NCBI GenBank assembly: GCA_030641105.1
Contig: DAOWHZ010000052.1
Span: 1-22,525, forward strand
DNA from: a bacterium
GTDB lineage: Bacteria > Patescibacteria > ABY1 > BM507 > VMTK01
Length of the DNA stretch: 22,525 bases
Reading direction: 5' to 3'
This document shows positions 1 through 7,581 of the stretch, in pieces. The translations under genes were made by a program, and so were the position numbers. The notes beneath the pieces are model-generated. The model was not told the origin of the DNA. It ran no database searches and saw nothing but the letters and a program-made list of their open reading frames with translations. Each line of letters opens with the position of its first letter. Within the stretch, counting starts at the first letter, position 1.

Positions 1-1239
1 AAAGGCGTTTTGCTTTTAGGGAGCCCCGGCACGGGTAAAACTTTATTAGCTCGCGCAACGGCCGGGGAAGCAAATGTTCCGTTTTTTAATATTTCCGGTT
101 CAGAGTTTGTGGAGATGTTTGTCGGGGTCGGGGCGAGCCGGGTTCGGGATTTGTTTAAAAAAGCTAAAAAAAATACGCCCTGCATTATTTTTATTGATGA
201 AATTGACGCGGTTGGCCGCAGAAGAGGGGCTGGTTTAGGCGGTTCGCATGATGAACGGGAACAAACCTTGAATCAAATTTTAGTGGAAATGGATGGCTTT
301 GACCCAAACACTAATGTAATTGTGATTGCCGCGACAAATAGGCCGGATGTTCTTGATCCCGCCCTGCTTCGTCCCGGCCGTTTTGATCGCCGTATTACTT
401 TGGACGAACCCGATATTGCTGATCGCGAGGCAATTCTTAAAGTTCATGCCCGCAAAAAACCATTAGCTAAAGAAGTTAGTTTGCGGCGTGTTGCCGAACG
501 TACGCCTGGATTTAGCGGCGCTGATTTAGCTAACCTGCTTAATGAAGCAGCCATACTCACTGCTAGGCGCAATAAAAAAATGATTGAAATGAATGAATTA
601 TTAGAATCAATTGAAAGAGTAATGTTAGGGCCTGAACGCAAGAGCAGGATATTAACTGAAAAAGAAAAAAAAATCACTGCTTATCATGAAGCCGGTCATG
701 CCTTGGTCGCGCATAATTTGCCGCATACTGATCCAGTGCAAAAAATTTCTATTATTGCTCGTGGTCAAGCCGGCGGTTATACTTTAAAAATGCCAACTGA
801 AGATAAGCATATGCACACTAAAGGCGAGTTTATTGAAGAAATTGCCGTATTATTGGCCGGTTATGTAACAGAGCAGGAAGTTTTTAACGAGATTACTACT
901 GGCGCCACTTCTGATTTGCGTCAAGCCACTAGCTTGGCTCGCAGATTAATTACTGATTTTGGCATGAGTGAAACTTTGGGTCCGCGAACTTTCGGGGCAA
1001 AAGAAGAAATGATTTTTTTAGGCCGGGAAATTCATGAACAAAGGGATTATAGCGAGAAAATCGCCGAGCAAATTGACAAGGAAATTACTGATTTTATTGA
1101 TCAAGCGGTTCATCAAGCCAAGGGTATTATTAAAGCCAAGCGCAAAGACTTGGAAAAAATAGTTAAAGTGCTGTTGAAAAAAGAAACTATAGAACGGGAA
1201 GAATTTGAAAAGATAGTGGGGAAGAAAGGTGGTCGCTAA
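1..1239 (+). CDS. ftsH: ATP-dependent zinc metalloprotease FtsH (5' end missing)
   Basis: Membrane-anchored AAA+ protease that unfolds and degrades membrane and cytosolic proteins. The reading frame is open from base 1, so the N-terminal transmembrane segments and the start lie upstream of the window. Visible in order: Walker A (GSPGTGKT, about bases 22-45), Walker B with [11 protein letters not shown], the second region of homology ([20 protein letters not shown]), the AAA lid, and the zinc-binding HEAGH at bases 685-699. The Asp of TSDLRQAT is probably the third zinc ligand. The C-terminus ends in KKGGR, and its CGC-TAA end falls inside a CGCTAAT repeat word that starts the next spacer. All catalytic motifs are intact, so the protein should be active. 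Identity is very secure from the AAA plus HEAGH combination. Confidence 0.98.
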   Translation, partial: KGVLLLGSPGTGKTLLARATAGEANVPFFNISGSEFVEMFVGVGASRVRDLFKKAKKNTPCIIFIDEIDAVGRRRGAGLGGSHDEREQTLNQILVEMDGFDPNTNVIVIAATNRPDVLDPALLRPGRFDRRITLDEPDIADREAILKVHARKKPLAKEVSLRRVAERTPGFSGADLANLLNEAAILTARRNKKMIEMNELLESIERVMLGPERKSRILTEKEKKITAYHEAGHALVAHNLPHTDPVQKISIIARGQAGGYTLKMPTEDKHMHTKGEFIEEIAVLLAGYVTEQEVFNEITTGATSDLRQATSLARRLITDFGMSETLGPRTFGAKEEMIFLGREIHEQRDYSEKIAEQIDKEITDFIDQAVHQAKGIIKAKRKDLEKIVKVLLKKETIEREEFEKIVGKKGGR

Positions 1240-1300
1240 TCAAACGCGAATTCAATCGCTAATAATCGCGAATATTGAATTGCTAATCAATCGCGAATAA
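1234..1300. repeat. Word-repeat array (CGCTAAT / GCGAAT), left flank of the GxxExxY gene
   Basis: The spacer is made almost entirely of the words CGCTAAT, GCGAAT and their variants. It begins inside the last codon and stop of ftsH. Its strand sense is inverted relative to the array at 1718-1760 on the other side of the GxxExxY gene. The same words form the ends of the element at 10897-10981. Confidence 0.7.
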
Positions 1301-1328
1301 ATTGGTGAGTATTCACGACTTATATTGT

Positions 1329-1712
1329 ATGGTGGATTTAGTTTATAAAGATTTAAGTTATGAAATAATTAATGTAGCTTATTGTGTTTATAATGAGTTG
1401 GGCGGTGGTTATCAGGAAAAATATTATCAAAGAGCTGTAGCCCTAGAATTAGATAGAAGACAAATTAATTATAAAGAACAATTAAAAATAAATTTAACAT
1501 ATAATGGGCGGGGCATAGGATGCTACTATTTAGATTTTTTAATTTGTGATAAAATAGTATTAGAATTAAAAGTGGGAGAATGTTTGTATCATAGAGATAT
1601 AAAGCAAGTATTGGCTTATTTAAAAGCAAAGAAAATTAAGTTAGGTATAATTGTATTATTTTCCAGAAATCAAGGAGTAAAATTTAAAAGAATTATTAAT
1701 AATCAAATTTAA
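1329..1712 (+). CDS. GxxExxY family protein (PD-(D/E)XK nuclease-like)
   Basis: Small protein of the GxxExxY family, which is common in Patescibacteria and is predicted to have a PD-(D/E)XK nuclease-like fold. Its biological role is not established. Family signatures are visible: YKDLSYEIINVAY at the N-terminus, then GGGYQEKYYQRAV (the G-x-x-E-x-x-Y motif), then the likely active-site pair YYLDFLI and IVLELKVGE (D...ExK), then a Gln and YLKAKKIKLGIIVLF. ATG 1329 is preferred because it places the conserved YKDLSY near the N-terminus as in relatives; TTG 1302 or GTG 1305 would add nine or eight residues. No Shine-Dalgarno is seen for any of the three. The gene is bracketed by inverted word-repeat arrays, which suggests it may move as, or with, a repeat-bounded cassette (inference). 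Confidence 0.85.
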   Translation: MVDLVYKDLSYEIINVAYCVYNELGGGYQEKYYQRAVALELDRRQINYKEQLKINLTYNGRGIGCYYLDFLICDKIVLELKVGECLYHRDIKQVLAYLKAKKIKLGIIVLFSRNQGVKFKRIINNQI

Positions 1713-1717
1713 TTTTA

Positions 1718-1760
1718 ATTAGCGAATATTAGCGATTAAATTCGCATTTAATTCGCGATT
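1718..1760. repeat. Word-repeat array (ATTAGCG / ATTCGC), right flank of the GxxExxY gene
   Basis: Reverse-complement counterpart of the array at 1234-1300. TTAGCGAATATTAGCGATT followed by ATTCGC words matches, when complemented, the left array's CGCGAATTCAATCGCTAAT stretch with only a few differences. It ends just before the ribosome binding site of the next gene. Confidence 0.65.
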
Positions 1761-1762
1761 TT

Positions 1763-1770
1763 AAGGAGGA
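1763..1770 (+). promoter_or_regulatory. Strong ribosome binding site
   Basis: AAGGAGGA lies 6 bases before ATG 1777 and fixes that start. It is one of only a few strong Shine-Dalgarno sequences in the window. Confidence 0.85.
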
Positions 1771-1776
1771 CCTATT

Positions 1777-2742
1777 ATGTCTTTATATCGCAACATTTTA
1801 AAACAAGGCTTAAAAATCACCTGGCAAAACAAGTATCTGTGGTTTTTTGGCTTGTTTGCCGCTTTGCTGGGTAATACTAATGAATATGAAATATTATTTG
1901 GCGGCTTAAGTAATGAAACTGGCCAGAATTTTTTTTCCGGCTTTAGCCGGATCGCTGAAACCGGAATTTTCAGCAAACAAGCTTTGTCAGGCATTGGCGC
2001 AATTATGGCTGAAAATCCATTGTCTTTATTATTGCTGCTAATTATTGGTTTAGTGATGCTGGCTTTGTTTGCTTTTTTAGTTTGGTTAATGATAATATCA
2101 CAAGCCGCTTTAGTTAATAATTCAGCTAAGGTTATTACTAACAAAAAGCATGATTTTCAAAATGGCGCTGTTGGCGGCATGAAAAATTTTTGGCCGGTTT
2201 TTGGTTTAAACGCAATAAGCAAGTTTGTTATTTATTTAGTTTTTGCCTTGCTTGGCTTGTCATTTATTGCAAGCGTTAAGCCAATTTATATAATTGCTTT
2301 TATAATTTTTATACCAATAGCTATTGCTTTCTCTTTTATAATTAAATACGCCATTGCTTATGTGGTGATTCGTAACAGTGGATTTGCAGATTCTATTAAG
2401 CAGGGATGGCAGTTGTTTATCCGCAATTGGTTAGTCAGCCTGGAAATGGCTTTTCTGTTATTTGTTATAACATTTTTAGTTGGTTTTGTTTTAATTGTTG
2501 TTTTTGGCAGTTTAAATACAATTTTTGCTTTTTTAACCGTAGTATTTAGCAAATTATTGCCTGCGTTTGGTTTTTGGCTGTTTGTAGTGATTAGATCATT
2601 ATTTATTTTAGCAATTACTGTTTTTATCGGCGCGATTTTAACTACTTGGCAAATCGCGTCCTGGACAGGGTTGTTTATTGAGCTGATTGGCAAGGGCGGG
2701 ACGAGCAAAATTGTGAGGATGTTTGGAAGGATGGTGAAGTAA
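1777..2742 (+). CDS. Polytopic membrane protein of unknown function
   Basis: I do not recognise a named family. The 321-residue protein begins with an amphipathic stretch (SLYRNILKQGLKITWQNKYLW) leading into a hydrophobic segment (FFGLFAALLG). Further long hydrophobic segments follow at roughly residues 85-110, 130-160, 165-195, 215-245, 255-285 and 290-305, so about six or seven membrane spans are likely. The overall look resembles uncharacterised Patescibacteria membrane proteins and the membrane domain of some glycerophosphodiesterase-like proteins, but no catalytic motif is present. The start is fixed by a strong AAGGAGGA site. A rho-independent terminator follows at 2821. The gene stands alone between two repeat-rich spacers. 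Confidence 0.8.
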   Translation: MSLYRNILKQGLKITWQNKYLWFFGLFAALLGNTNEYEILFGGLSNETGQNFFSGFSRIAETGIFSKQALSGIGAIMAENPLSLLLLLIIGLVMLALFAFLVWLMIISQAALVNNSAKVITNKKHDFQNGAVGGMKNFWPVFGLNAISKFVIYLVFALLGLSFIASVKPIYIIAFIIFIPIAIAFSFIIKYAIAYVVIRNSGFADSIKQGWQLFIRNWLVSLEMAFLLFVITFLVGFVLIVVFGSLNTIFAFLTVVFSKLLPAFGFWLFVVIRSLFILAITVFIGAILTTWQIASWTGLFIELIGKGGTSKIVRMFGRMVK

Positions 2743-2756
2743 GAAGTTAGAAGTAA

Positions 2757-2793
2757 CCTGCCTGCCTGTCCGCGCAGGCGGGCGCAGGCAGGG
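2757..2793. repeat. GC-rich inverted repeat (CCTGCCTG...CAGGCAGG)
   Basis: An almost pure G/C island in an AT-rich spacer. It has three tandem CCTG units on the left and CAGGC/CAGGCAGG on the right, giving an 8-base outer stem with alternative inner pairing (GCCTG/CAGGC). It looks like a dispersed REP-like element rather than local sequence. Confidence 0.7.
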
Positions 2794-2820
2794 AAGTAAA
2801 AAATTTTTATAGAATTTTAT

Positions 2821-2863
2821 AAATCCAGTGTTTCTTATGTTAAATAGGACGCTGGATTTTTTT
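2821..2863 (+). terminator. Rho-independent terminator
   Basis: A 12-base-pair stem (AAATCCAGTGTT at 2821-2832 with GACGCTGGATTT at 2848-2859, two G-U pairs) is followed by a run of seven T. It would end the transcript of the membrane protein gene. Confidence 0.8.
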
Positions 2864-2888
2864 AAGATATTTTGCTATGATATATTTA

Positions 2889-2947
2889 GTTACTCAGTTA
2901 ATCAGTTACACAGTTAAAATAACCGCTTAACTGATTAACCAAGTAAC
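2889..2947. repeat. Word-palindrome (CAGTTAAT words) before pilB
   Basis: Two 28-base arms (2889-2916 and 2920-2947) built from GTTA/CAGTTAAT words pair with roughly five mismatches around a 3-base loop. The hairpin ends 16 bases before the start codon of the ATPase gene, which has no evident Shine-Dalgarno site. Confidence 0.8.
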
Positions 2948-2963
2948 TAATTAACTAACCTCT

Positions 2964-4685
2964 ATGCCCAAAGACGATAAAAAACCATTTTCATCCATTG
3001 AAAATTTAATTGCTTCTAAATCTCAAAGTCAATCTCCAACTGACGAAAGTTCGCAGACTCAACTTGCTCAAAAAGAAACGGAAATTAAAAGAAAGGAAAT
3101 AGAACGATTAACCAAGCAACAAGCAACAAAATCAGGCATTCCCTATGTTGATCTGATTGGTTTTTCCATTAGTCCTGAAGCATTGTCTCTTATTCCGGAA
3201 GAAGATGCTAAAAGGTTATCTGTTATTTGTTTTTACTATGATGGCACAAATATACGTTTAGGCGCGGCCCAGCCGCATAATGACGAAGTGCAAAATTTGT
3301 CAAAGCAATTGGCTGAAAAATATCATTGCCATAGCGGCATTTATTTAATTTCTGATCATGGCTTAGAGTTTGCCTTAAAGCTTTATAAAGCTTTACCTAA
3401 ACCCAGAAAGGTGGAAATGGGCGTAAAAATAGATGAGGCAGAGCTTAATAAATATAGTGAGAAATTTTCCAGCTTTAAGGATTTGCAAGAGCAGATTAAC
3501 AAATCTCAATTAACTGATATGATAACAATGATTATAGCGGCGGCAATTCAATCACGGGCTTCAGATATTCATATTGAGGGAGAGGAAAAAGACATAAAAA
3601 TAAGGTTCAGAATTGACGGCGTTTTGCTTGACACGGCCATTCTAGAAAAAGAAGTATGGAAAAAACTTATTTCGCGTATGAAAATATTGGCTAAAGTTAA
3701 AATTAATATTACTGACAAACCTCAGGACGGCCGCATTTCAATTTATTTAACAAATGAACGAATTGATATCAGGGCGTCATTTTTGCCCACTGCTTATGGC
3801 GAAAGCGTAGTTATGAGATTATTGCGTTCCAGCTCTGTTGGATTGACTTTTGAAAAATTAGGCATTCGCGACAAAATTTTTGATCAATTAAAGCATGAAG
3901 TTGAGCGGCCCAATGGAATGATTATCACCACTGGCCCGACTGGTTCAGGAAAAACTACTACTTTGTACGCAATTTTAAAAAAATTAAACAAGCCGGAAAC
4001 CAAAATAATAACCATTGAGGATCCGATTGAGTATCAATTAAAGGGCGTTAACCAGTCGCAAACAAGTGAAAGGTATACTTTTGCCCAAGGACTTCGCTCT
4101 ATTGTCCGCCAGGACCCGGATGTGATAATGGTTGGCGAAATCCGTGATTTAGAAACCGCGGAAATTGCTATCCAGGCCGCTTTAACCGGCCATTTAGTTT
4201 TGTCAACAATACATACTAATGACGCCGCAGGCACTATTCCAAGATTTTTATCAATGGGAGCTAAACCGTTTTTGTTAGCGCCTGCTATTAACACTATGAT
4301 CGGCCAGCGGTTAGTCAGGTGTATTTGCGAAAATTGCAAAAAGAAGACTGATCTTAATGAAGAGCAGATGAAAAAAGTAAAAGAAATTTTAAATAAATTG
4401 CCCGAAGAAGAAAGAAATAAGATTGATTTTAATGGTTTAAAATTTTACAAAGGAACAGGGTGTAAAATTTGCCAAGATATTGGCTATAAAGGCCGGATTG
4501 GAATTTATGAAATTATGGCCATGGATAGTAAAATAGAAAAATTAATTTTAAGCGGCAAAGTAAGTGAATATGATATGCGCGATATTGCCGCAAAAAACGG
4601 CATGATTACTATGACACAGGATGGCCTGCTTAAAGCGCTTAAAGGCATAACTAGTGTTGAGGAGGTGTTTAGAGTAGCAAAGTAA
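2964..4685 (+). CDS. pilB: PilB/GspE-family type IV pilus or type II secretion assembly ATPase
   Basis: Cytoplasmic hexameric ATPase that drives pilus or pseudopilus extension. In the 573 residues: a charged Gln/Ser-rich N-terminus; an N-terminal MshEN-like domain (about residues 55-150, with GIPYVDL and EDAKRLSVICFYYDG); and the ATPase core with SRASDIHIE, Walker A GPTGSGKT (324-331), EDPIEYQL (Asp box), RQDPDVIMVGEIRD (Walker B, E392) and TGHLVLSTIHTNDA (His box). A zinc-binding segment follows, with C453/C455/C458 and C500/C503, then GYKGRIGIYEI, typical of PilB/GspE rather than the retraction ATPase PilT. ATG 2964 is chosen despite lacking a Shine-Dalgarno site; the word hairpin lies just upstream. 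No other pilus gene lies nearby, so the machine assembled is not shown here. Confidence 0.95.
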   Translation: MPKDDKKPFSSIENLIASKSQSQSPTDESSQTQLAQKETEIKRKEIERLTKQQATKSGIPYVDLIGFSISPEALSLIPEEDAKRLSVICFYYDGTNIRLGAAQPHNDEVQNLSKQLAEKYHCHSGIYLISDHGLEFALKLYKALPKPRKVEMGVKIDEAELNKYSEKFSSFKDLQEQINKSQLTDMITMIIAAAIQSRASDIHIEGEEKDIKIRFRIDGVLLDTAILEKEVWKKLISRMKILAKVKINITDKPQDGRISIYLTNERIDIRASFLPTAYGESVVMRLLRSSSVGLTFEKLGIRDKIFDQLKHEVERPNGMIITTGPTGSGKTTTLYAILKKLNKPETKIITIEDPIEYQLKGVNQSQTSERYTFAQGLRSIVRQDPDVIMVGEIRDLETAEIAIQAALTGHLVLSTIHTNDAAGTIPRFLSMGAKPFLLAPAINTMIGQRLVRCICENCKKKTDLNEEQMKKVKEILNKLPEEERNKIDFNGLKFYKGTGCKICQDIGYKGRIGIYEIMAMDSKIEKLILSGKVSEYDMRDIAAKNGMITMTQDGLLKALKGITSVEEVFRVAK

Positions 4686-4765
4686 TTTTAGATTTAAGAT
4701 TGCAGATTTAAGATTTTAGATTTGATTAAATATAAATTAATAAATCTTCAATCTTAAATCTTAAA
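4686..4765. repeat. Word-palindrome (AGATTTAAG words)
   Basis: Arms at 4686-4710 and 4741-4765 match as inverted repeats at 23 of 25 positions. Both are made of AGATTTAAG/GATTTAA words, with a further copy of the word in the loop. It fills nearly the whole spacer between the ATPase gene and the translin-like gene. Confidence 0.85.
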
Positions 4766-4772
4766 TAATAAC

Positions 4773-5342
4773 ATGATTAACAAAAAATTTATCCAAAAAT
4801 TAAAAAAGGATTATGACAAGCATGAGTCAGAGCGCAGGCAAATTATCAGTTTGTCTAATACAGTATTGCACGGCTCTAAAAGGGTTATTTTTGCCTTGCA
4901 TCGTGATGATGTTAAACAAGCTGGCGTATTGTTGGATGAAGCAGAAAAAGCCCTGCAATCATTAGAAAAAAAATTTGGCCATAATCGCTTAATTCAGGAA
5001 GGCGCCTATAAAGCCGGGGCTGAAGAATATGTTGAAGCGAAAATGTTTTATCGGGTAATAACAGGAAAAAAAGTTGATAAAGTCCACAAAATTCAATTAG
5101 GCACAGACAGTTATTTAGGCGGAATTTGTGATTTAACCGGTGAATTAGTGCGCCGGGCCATTAATATGGCTGCGGCTGGCAAAGTGGAAGAGGTGAAAAA
5201 AATTAAACAAGCCATTAATGATATTATTGCTGAATTAGTTGAATTTGATATGACCGGGTATTCGCGCACTAAATATGATCAGGCGAAAAATAGCTTAAAA
5301 AAAATTGAGCAGATTGATTATGAAATTAAGATAAGGCGATAG
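4773..5342 (+). CDS. Translin-family protein
   Basis: All-helical 189-residue protein of the translin/TRAX family, whose members bind RNA or single-stranded DNA; TRAX-like members have RNase activity. The family signature is clear: an N-terminal R/E-rich helix (HESERRQIISLSNTVLHGSKRVIFALHR, residues 17-44), a central EEYVEAKMFY with acidic residues in TRAX-like positions, and YLGGICDLTGELVRRAI (114-130). It ends with a basic-acidic C-terminal helix containing YSRTKYDQAKNSLKKIE. Length fits the family. Bacterial and archaeal homologues exist but are poorly studied. There is no Shine-Dalgarno before ATG 4773, only the word-palindrome. A strong terminator follows. The translin assignment is fairly secure; whether it is nucleolytic cannot be told here. 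Confidence 0.85.
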   Translation: MINKKFIQKLKKDYDKHESERRQIISLSNTVLHGSKRVIFALHRDDVKQAGVLLDEAEKALQSLEKKFGHNRLIQEGAYKAGAEEYVEAKMFYRVITGKKVDKVHKIQLGTDSYLGGICDLTGELVRRAINMAAAGKVEEVKKIKQAINDIIAELVEFDMTGYSRTKYDQAKNSLKKIEQIDYEIKIRR

Positions 5343-5368
5343 TTAATTTGGAATTTGAAAAATTAATA

Positions 5369-5397
5369 AAAACCGCCATTTTAGTGGCGGTTTTTTT
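5369..5397. terminator. Rho-independent terminator, probably bidirectional
   Basis: The stem AAAACCGCCA/TGGCGGTTTT (10 base pairs, 6-base loop) has a T run on its right and an A run on its left. It therefore can end the translin-like gene (+) and also transcripts arriving from the minus-strand genes. Confidence 0.9.
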
Positions 5398-5409
5398 GTA
5401 TTATTTATA

Positions 5410-5435
5410 TAGGAACGCGCCGTAGTGCGTTCCTA
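5410..5435. repeat. TAGGAAC-core palindrome, copy 1
   Basis: TAGGAACGC (5410-5418) and GCGTTCCTA (5427-5435) form a perfect 9-base-pair stem with an 8-base loop. It shares the TAGGAAC/GTTCCTA core with the palindromes at 13942, 14329 and 16556. Confidence 0.75.
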
Positions 5436-5452
5436 CAATTTTATTTACAATT

Positions 5453-6127
5453 TTATTCTATCTCCCCCACATCTATTTTCCTAACATCATTATTTGTAAT
5501 GCCTAATCCTAATTCGCGCATTATTCTGAACGCGTCAGCGGGTCGGCCAAGATAATACGCTTTTTTGTCTTTGGGATAGATATAATACGCTTCCCCGTTT
5601 TGCTCAACATCTAATAATATTTTTCCTAAAACATGGTCGGGAAATGTTGTGTGGCTGGTTATAAATTGATGCGTTGCTCCTAAGCCCAGTTTTCGCATTA
5701 TGCTGAATGCGTCTGCCGGTCTGCCTAAATAATATTTCTTTTTGTCGTCCGGATATACATACCATCCCTCGCCGTTTTTTTCTACTTGCAGTAAAATATT
5801 CCCGCTTACTCTTTTTGATAAATTTTTGTCTATTTTGGTTATTAAACTTTTTTCTTCTTCAATAACATTATTGCTTCCTGATTCAGTTTCATTGCTTGTG
5901 TCTTCACTGGCAATAAATAAATCCAAAGAATCAAGCGTGCTTAAATCAATGTCCTCTAAAATTGACACTCTTGCATACCTGTTATTGTCATTGTAATTAT
6001 ACGCCATTGGCGAATTATTAAGCCAGCTATTAATTTTATTCACGGATAATATGTATCCCATAGAATTCAAATCGCCTTTCATTACAGCAGTAGGTATTCC
6101 TATGAATGTTCCGTCTGTGCCGTCCAC
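5453..6127 (-). pseudogene. 5'-truncated trypsin-like protease fragment with two LGRPADAF repeats
   Basis: The frame starts (GTG 6127) with DGTDGTFIGIPTAV, then GYILSVNKINSWLN. These look like the last strands and C-terminal helix of a trypsin/S1C-like serine protease, just after where the catalytic GxSGG should be. No catalytic His, Asp or Ser segment precedes it: upstream on this strand is the end of the next gene, only 11 bases away, and there is no ribosome binding site. After an acidic linker come two copies of a repeat of about 45 residues (GNILLQVEKNGEGWYVYP...YYLGRPADAFSIMRKLGLG, then GKILLDVEQNGEAYYIYP...LGRPADAFRIMRELGLG). I read it as the remnant of a secreted protease whose 5' part was lost. 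A translationally coupled small protein is the alternative. Confidence 0.6.
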
Positions 6128-6138
6128 AACATGCTTGT

Positions 6139-7521
6139 TTATAAATATATTCCTAATTCTTGTAAAATTTGTTTATCAGAAAAAGAGATTGGAGTATTAT
6201 TTTTCGCATAATCTATAACAACATCATAAAGTCTAACTAAATCATTTTTTACTTCTATTAATAAATTGTATTCATTAACAAGTTCATTATATTTAGCAGT
6301 TGGCTCTACTAATTGCGCATTTATCGAGCTCATTGGAATAGCTTGATTTTTAATGTTGGTAATTTCCTGATCTATTTCGTATAAATCAGATAATAAACTA
6401 TTTAATTTTGTATTAGCAGAATTAGTATATGCTTTTAACTCCTCTAATGCCTCATTTGCCTTCTGCAGTCTCTCTGTTTCTTTATTGGCTTCATCCACTT
6501 GTTGTTGCAAGGCATCCGCCATGTTACTCACATATGTTTTTATTAAAGCTTTTGCCTTATTTTCAGCTACTCCATACTGGTTTATATAATTTGTAAGTTG
6601 ATTTTCTAAAAATTTATAATTATTAGAAGTAATATCCCCAGTATTTTTTAAGCTATTAAATTCAATAACTATCTGATTACAGATATCAAATACTTTATTA
6701 ATTATAAAATTTTGATTTTCAACTTCGTTAATAAGTTGTTGTCCAGAATTTTGTACTAAATTGGAATAAGAGTATTCACTTAACTCATTTTTTGTATCCT
6801 GAATAAAATCTTGATTATTATCTTTTATTATTAAAAATTTACTAATTATACTATTTATTGATACAATTTGATTATTAATGTAGTCATTTGCTTCTTGTCT
6901 ATTATTAGGAGTGGGAACTGGTGTCGGTTCTGGCTCGGTGGCGGGAGCAGGTGTTGGTGTATTTTGAATATCAGATATTTTTTTTTCTAACTCAATAATC
7001 TTATCGTCTTGAAATTGAATTTTTTCTCCTAGCACAATCACAGCATTAGTATTCTCCTCAACTTGTTCTTTATACTTTTCAAAAACAGGAACTTTTTCTA
7101 AATCCGTGTCAGTAATACCTAATCCTTTTTCTCTCATGATTTGAAAAGCATCCGCCGGTCTTCCTAAATAATACAACTTTAAATCATCTGGAAATACATA
7201 ATACGCTTCTCCGTTAGCTTCTACTCTCAAGAGAATTTTTCCTGATAATCTGCTGGGAGCATATCCGTTAAATGAATTATAACTATCTTCAGAAATACCA
7301 AGACCAAGCTCTCTCATAATTCTAAAAGCATCTGCAGGACGACCTAAAAATGCTCTTTCTTTTGTTTCGGGGTCTATATACCAAGCTTGACCTACGCCTT
7401 CAACCTGTAATAAAATTTTTCCACTTAACCTATTTGATAAATCTTGAGCATTAGAGAAATCAATCGGCGTTAATCCTAAAACAAAAACCAAAATTAATAA
7501 AATTGTAAATTGTATTCTCAT
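6139..7521 (-). CDS. Secreted coiled-coil protein with two LGRPADAF repeats
   Basis: Function unknown. The 460-residue protein begins with a signal peptide (MRIQFTILLILVFVLGL...SNAQ), so it is exported. Two copies of a repeat of about 45 residues follow: RLSGKILLQVEGVGQAWYID...FLGRPADAFRIMRELGLGI near residues 31-75, and RLSGKILLRVEANGEAYYVF...LGRPADAFQIMREKGLGI near residues 90-135. Then come a short coiled coil, a Pro/Thr linker (TPTPAPATEPEPTPVPTP) that would span the envelope, and a long Glu/Asn/Lys-rich helical coiled-coil region to the C-terminus. The repeat is shared with the fragment just downstream. Its aromatic, Gly-rich hairpin pattern suggests a small beta domain that binds something at the cell surface (inference). 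No Shine-Dalgarno precedes ATG 7521. Confidence 0.8.
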   Translation of the reverse strand: MRIQFTILLILVFVLGLTPIDFSNAQDLSNRLSGKILLQVEGVGQAWYIDPETKERAFLGRPADAFRIMRELGLGISEDSYNSFNGYAPSRLSGKILLRVEANGEAYYVFPDDLKLYYLGRPADAFQIMREKGLGITDTDLEKVPVFEKYKEQVEENTNAVIVLGEKIQFQDDKIIELEKKISDIQNTPTPAPATEPEPTPVPTPNNRQEANDYINNQIVSINSIISKFLIIKDNNQDFIQDTKNELSEYSYSNLVQNSGQQLINEVENQNFIINKVFDICNQIVIEFNSLKNTGDITSNNYKFLENQLTNYINQYGVAENKAKALIKTYVSNMADALQQQVDEANKETERLQKANEALEELKAYTNSANTKLNSLLSDLYEIDQEITNIKNQAIPMSSINAQLVEPTAKYNELVNEYNLLIEVKNDLVRLYDVVIDYAKNNTPISFSDKQILQELGIYL

Positions 7522-7537
7522 AAAATTATAGTTTACT

Positions 7538-7561
7538 ACCCTGCGGTAGAGACCGCATGGT
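7538..7561. repeat. Small palindrome (TGCGGT-ACCGCA)
   Basis: TGCGGT (7542-7547) and ACCGCA (7552-7557), with outer ACC/GGT pairs, form a GC-rich hairpin just upstream of the minus-strand coiled-coil gene. It stands out from the AT-rich surroundings and looks like another dispersed palindromic element. Confidence 0.55.
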
Positions 7562-7581
7562 GTTGTTTAATTATAAATTAT

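Noticed and set aside
1234..1760. CRISPR array, suggested by repeated words around the GxxExxY gene
   Set aside because: Units are 6-10 bases, degenerate and inverted, with no uniform spacers and no cas genes.
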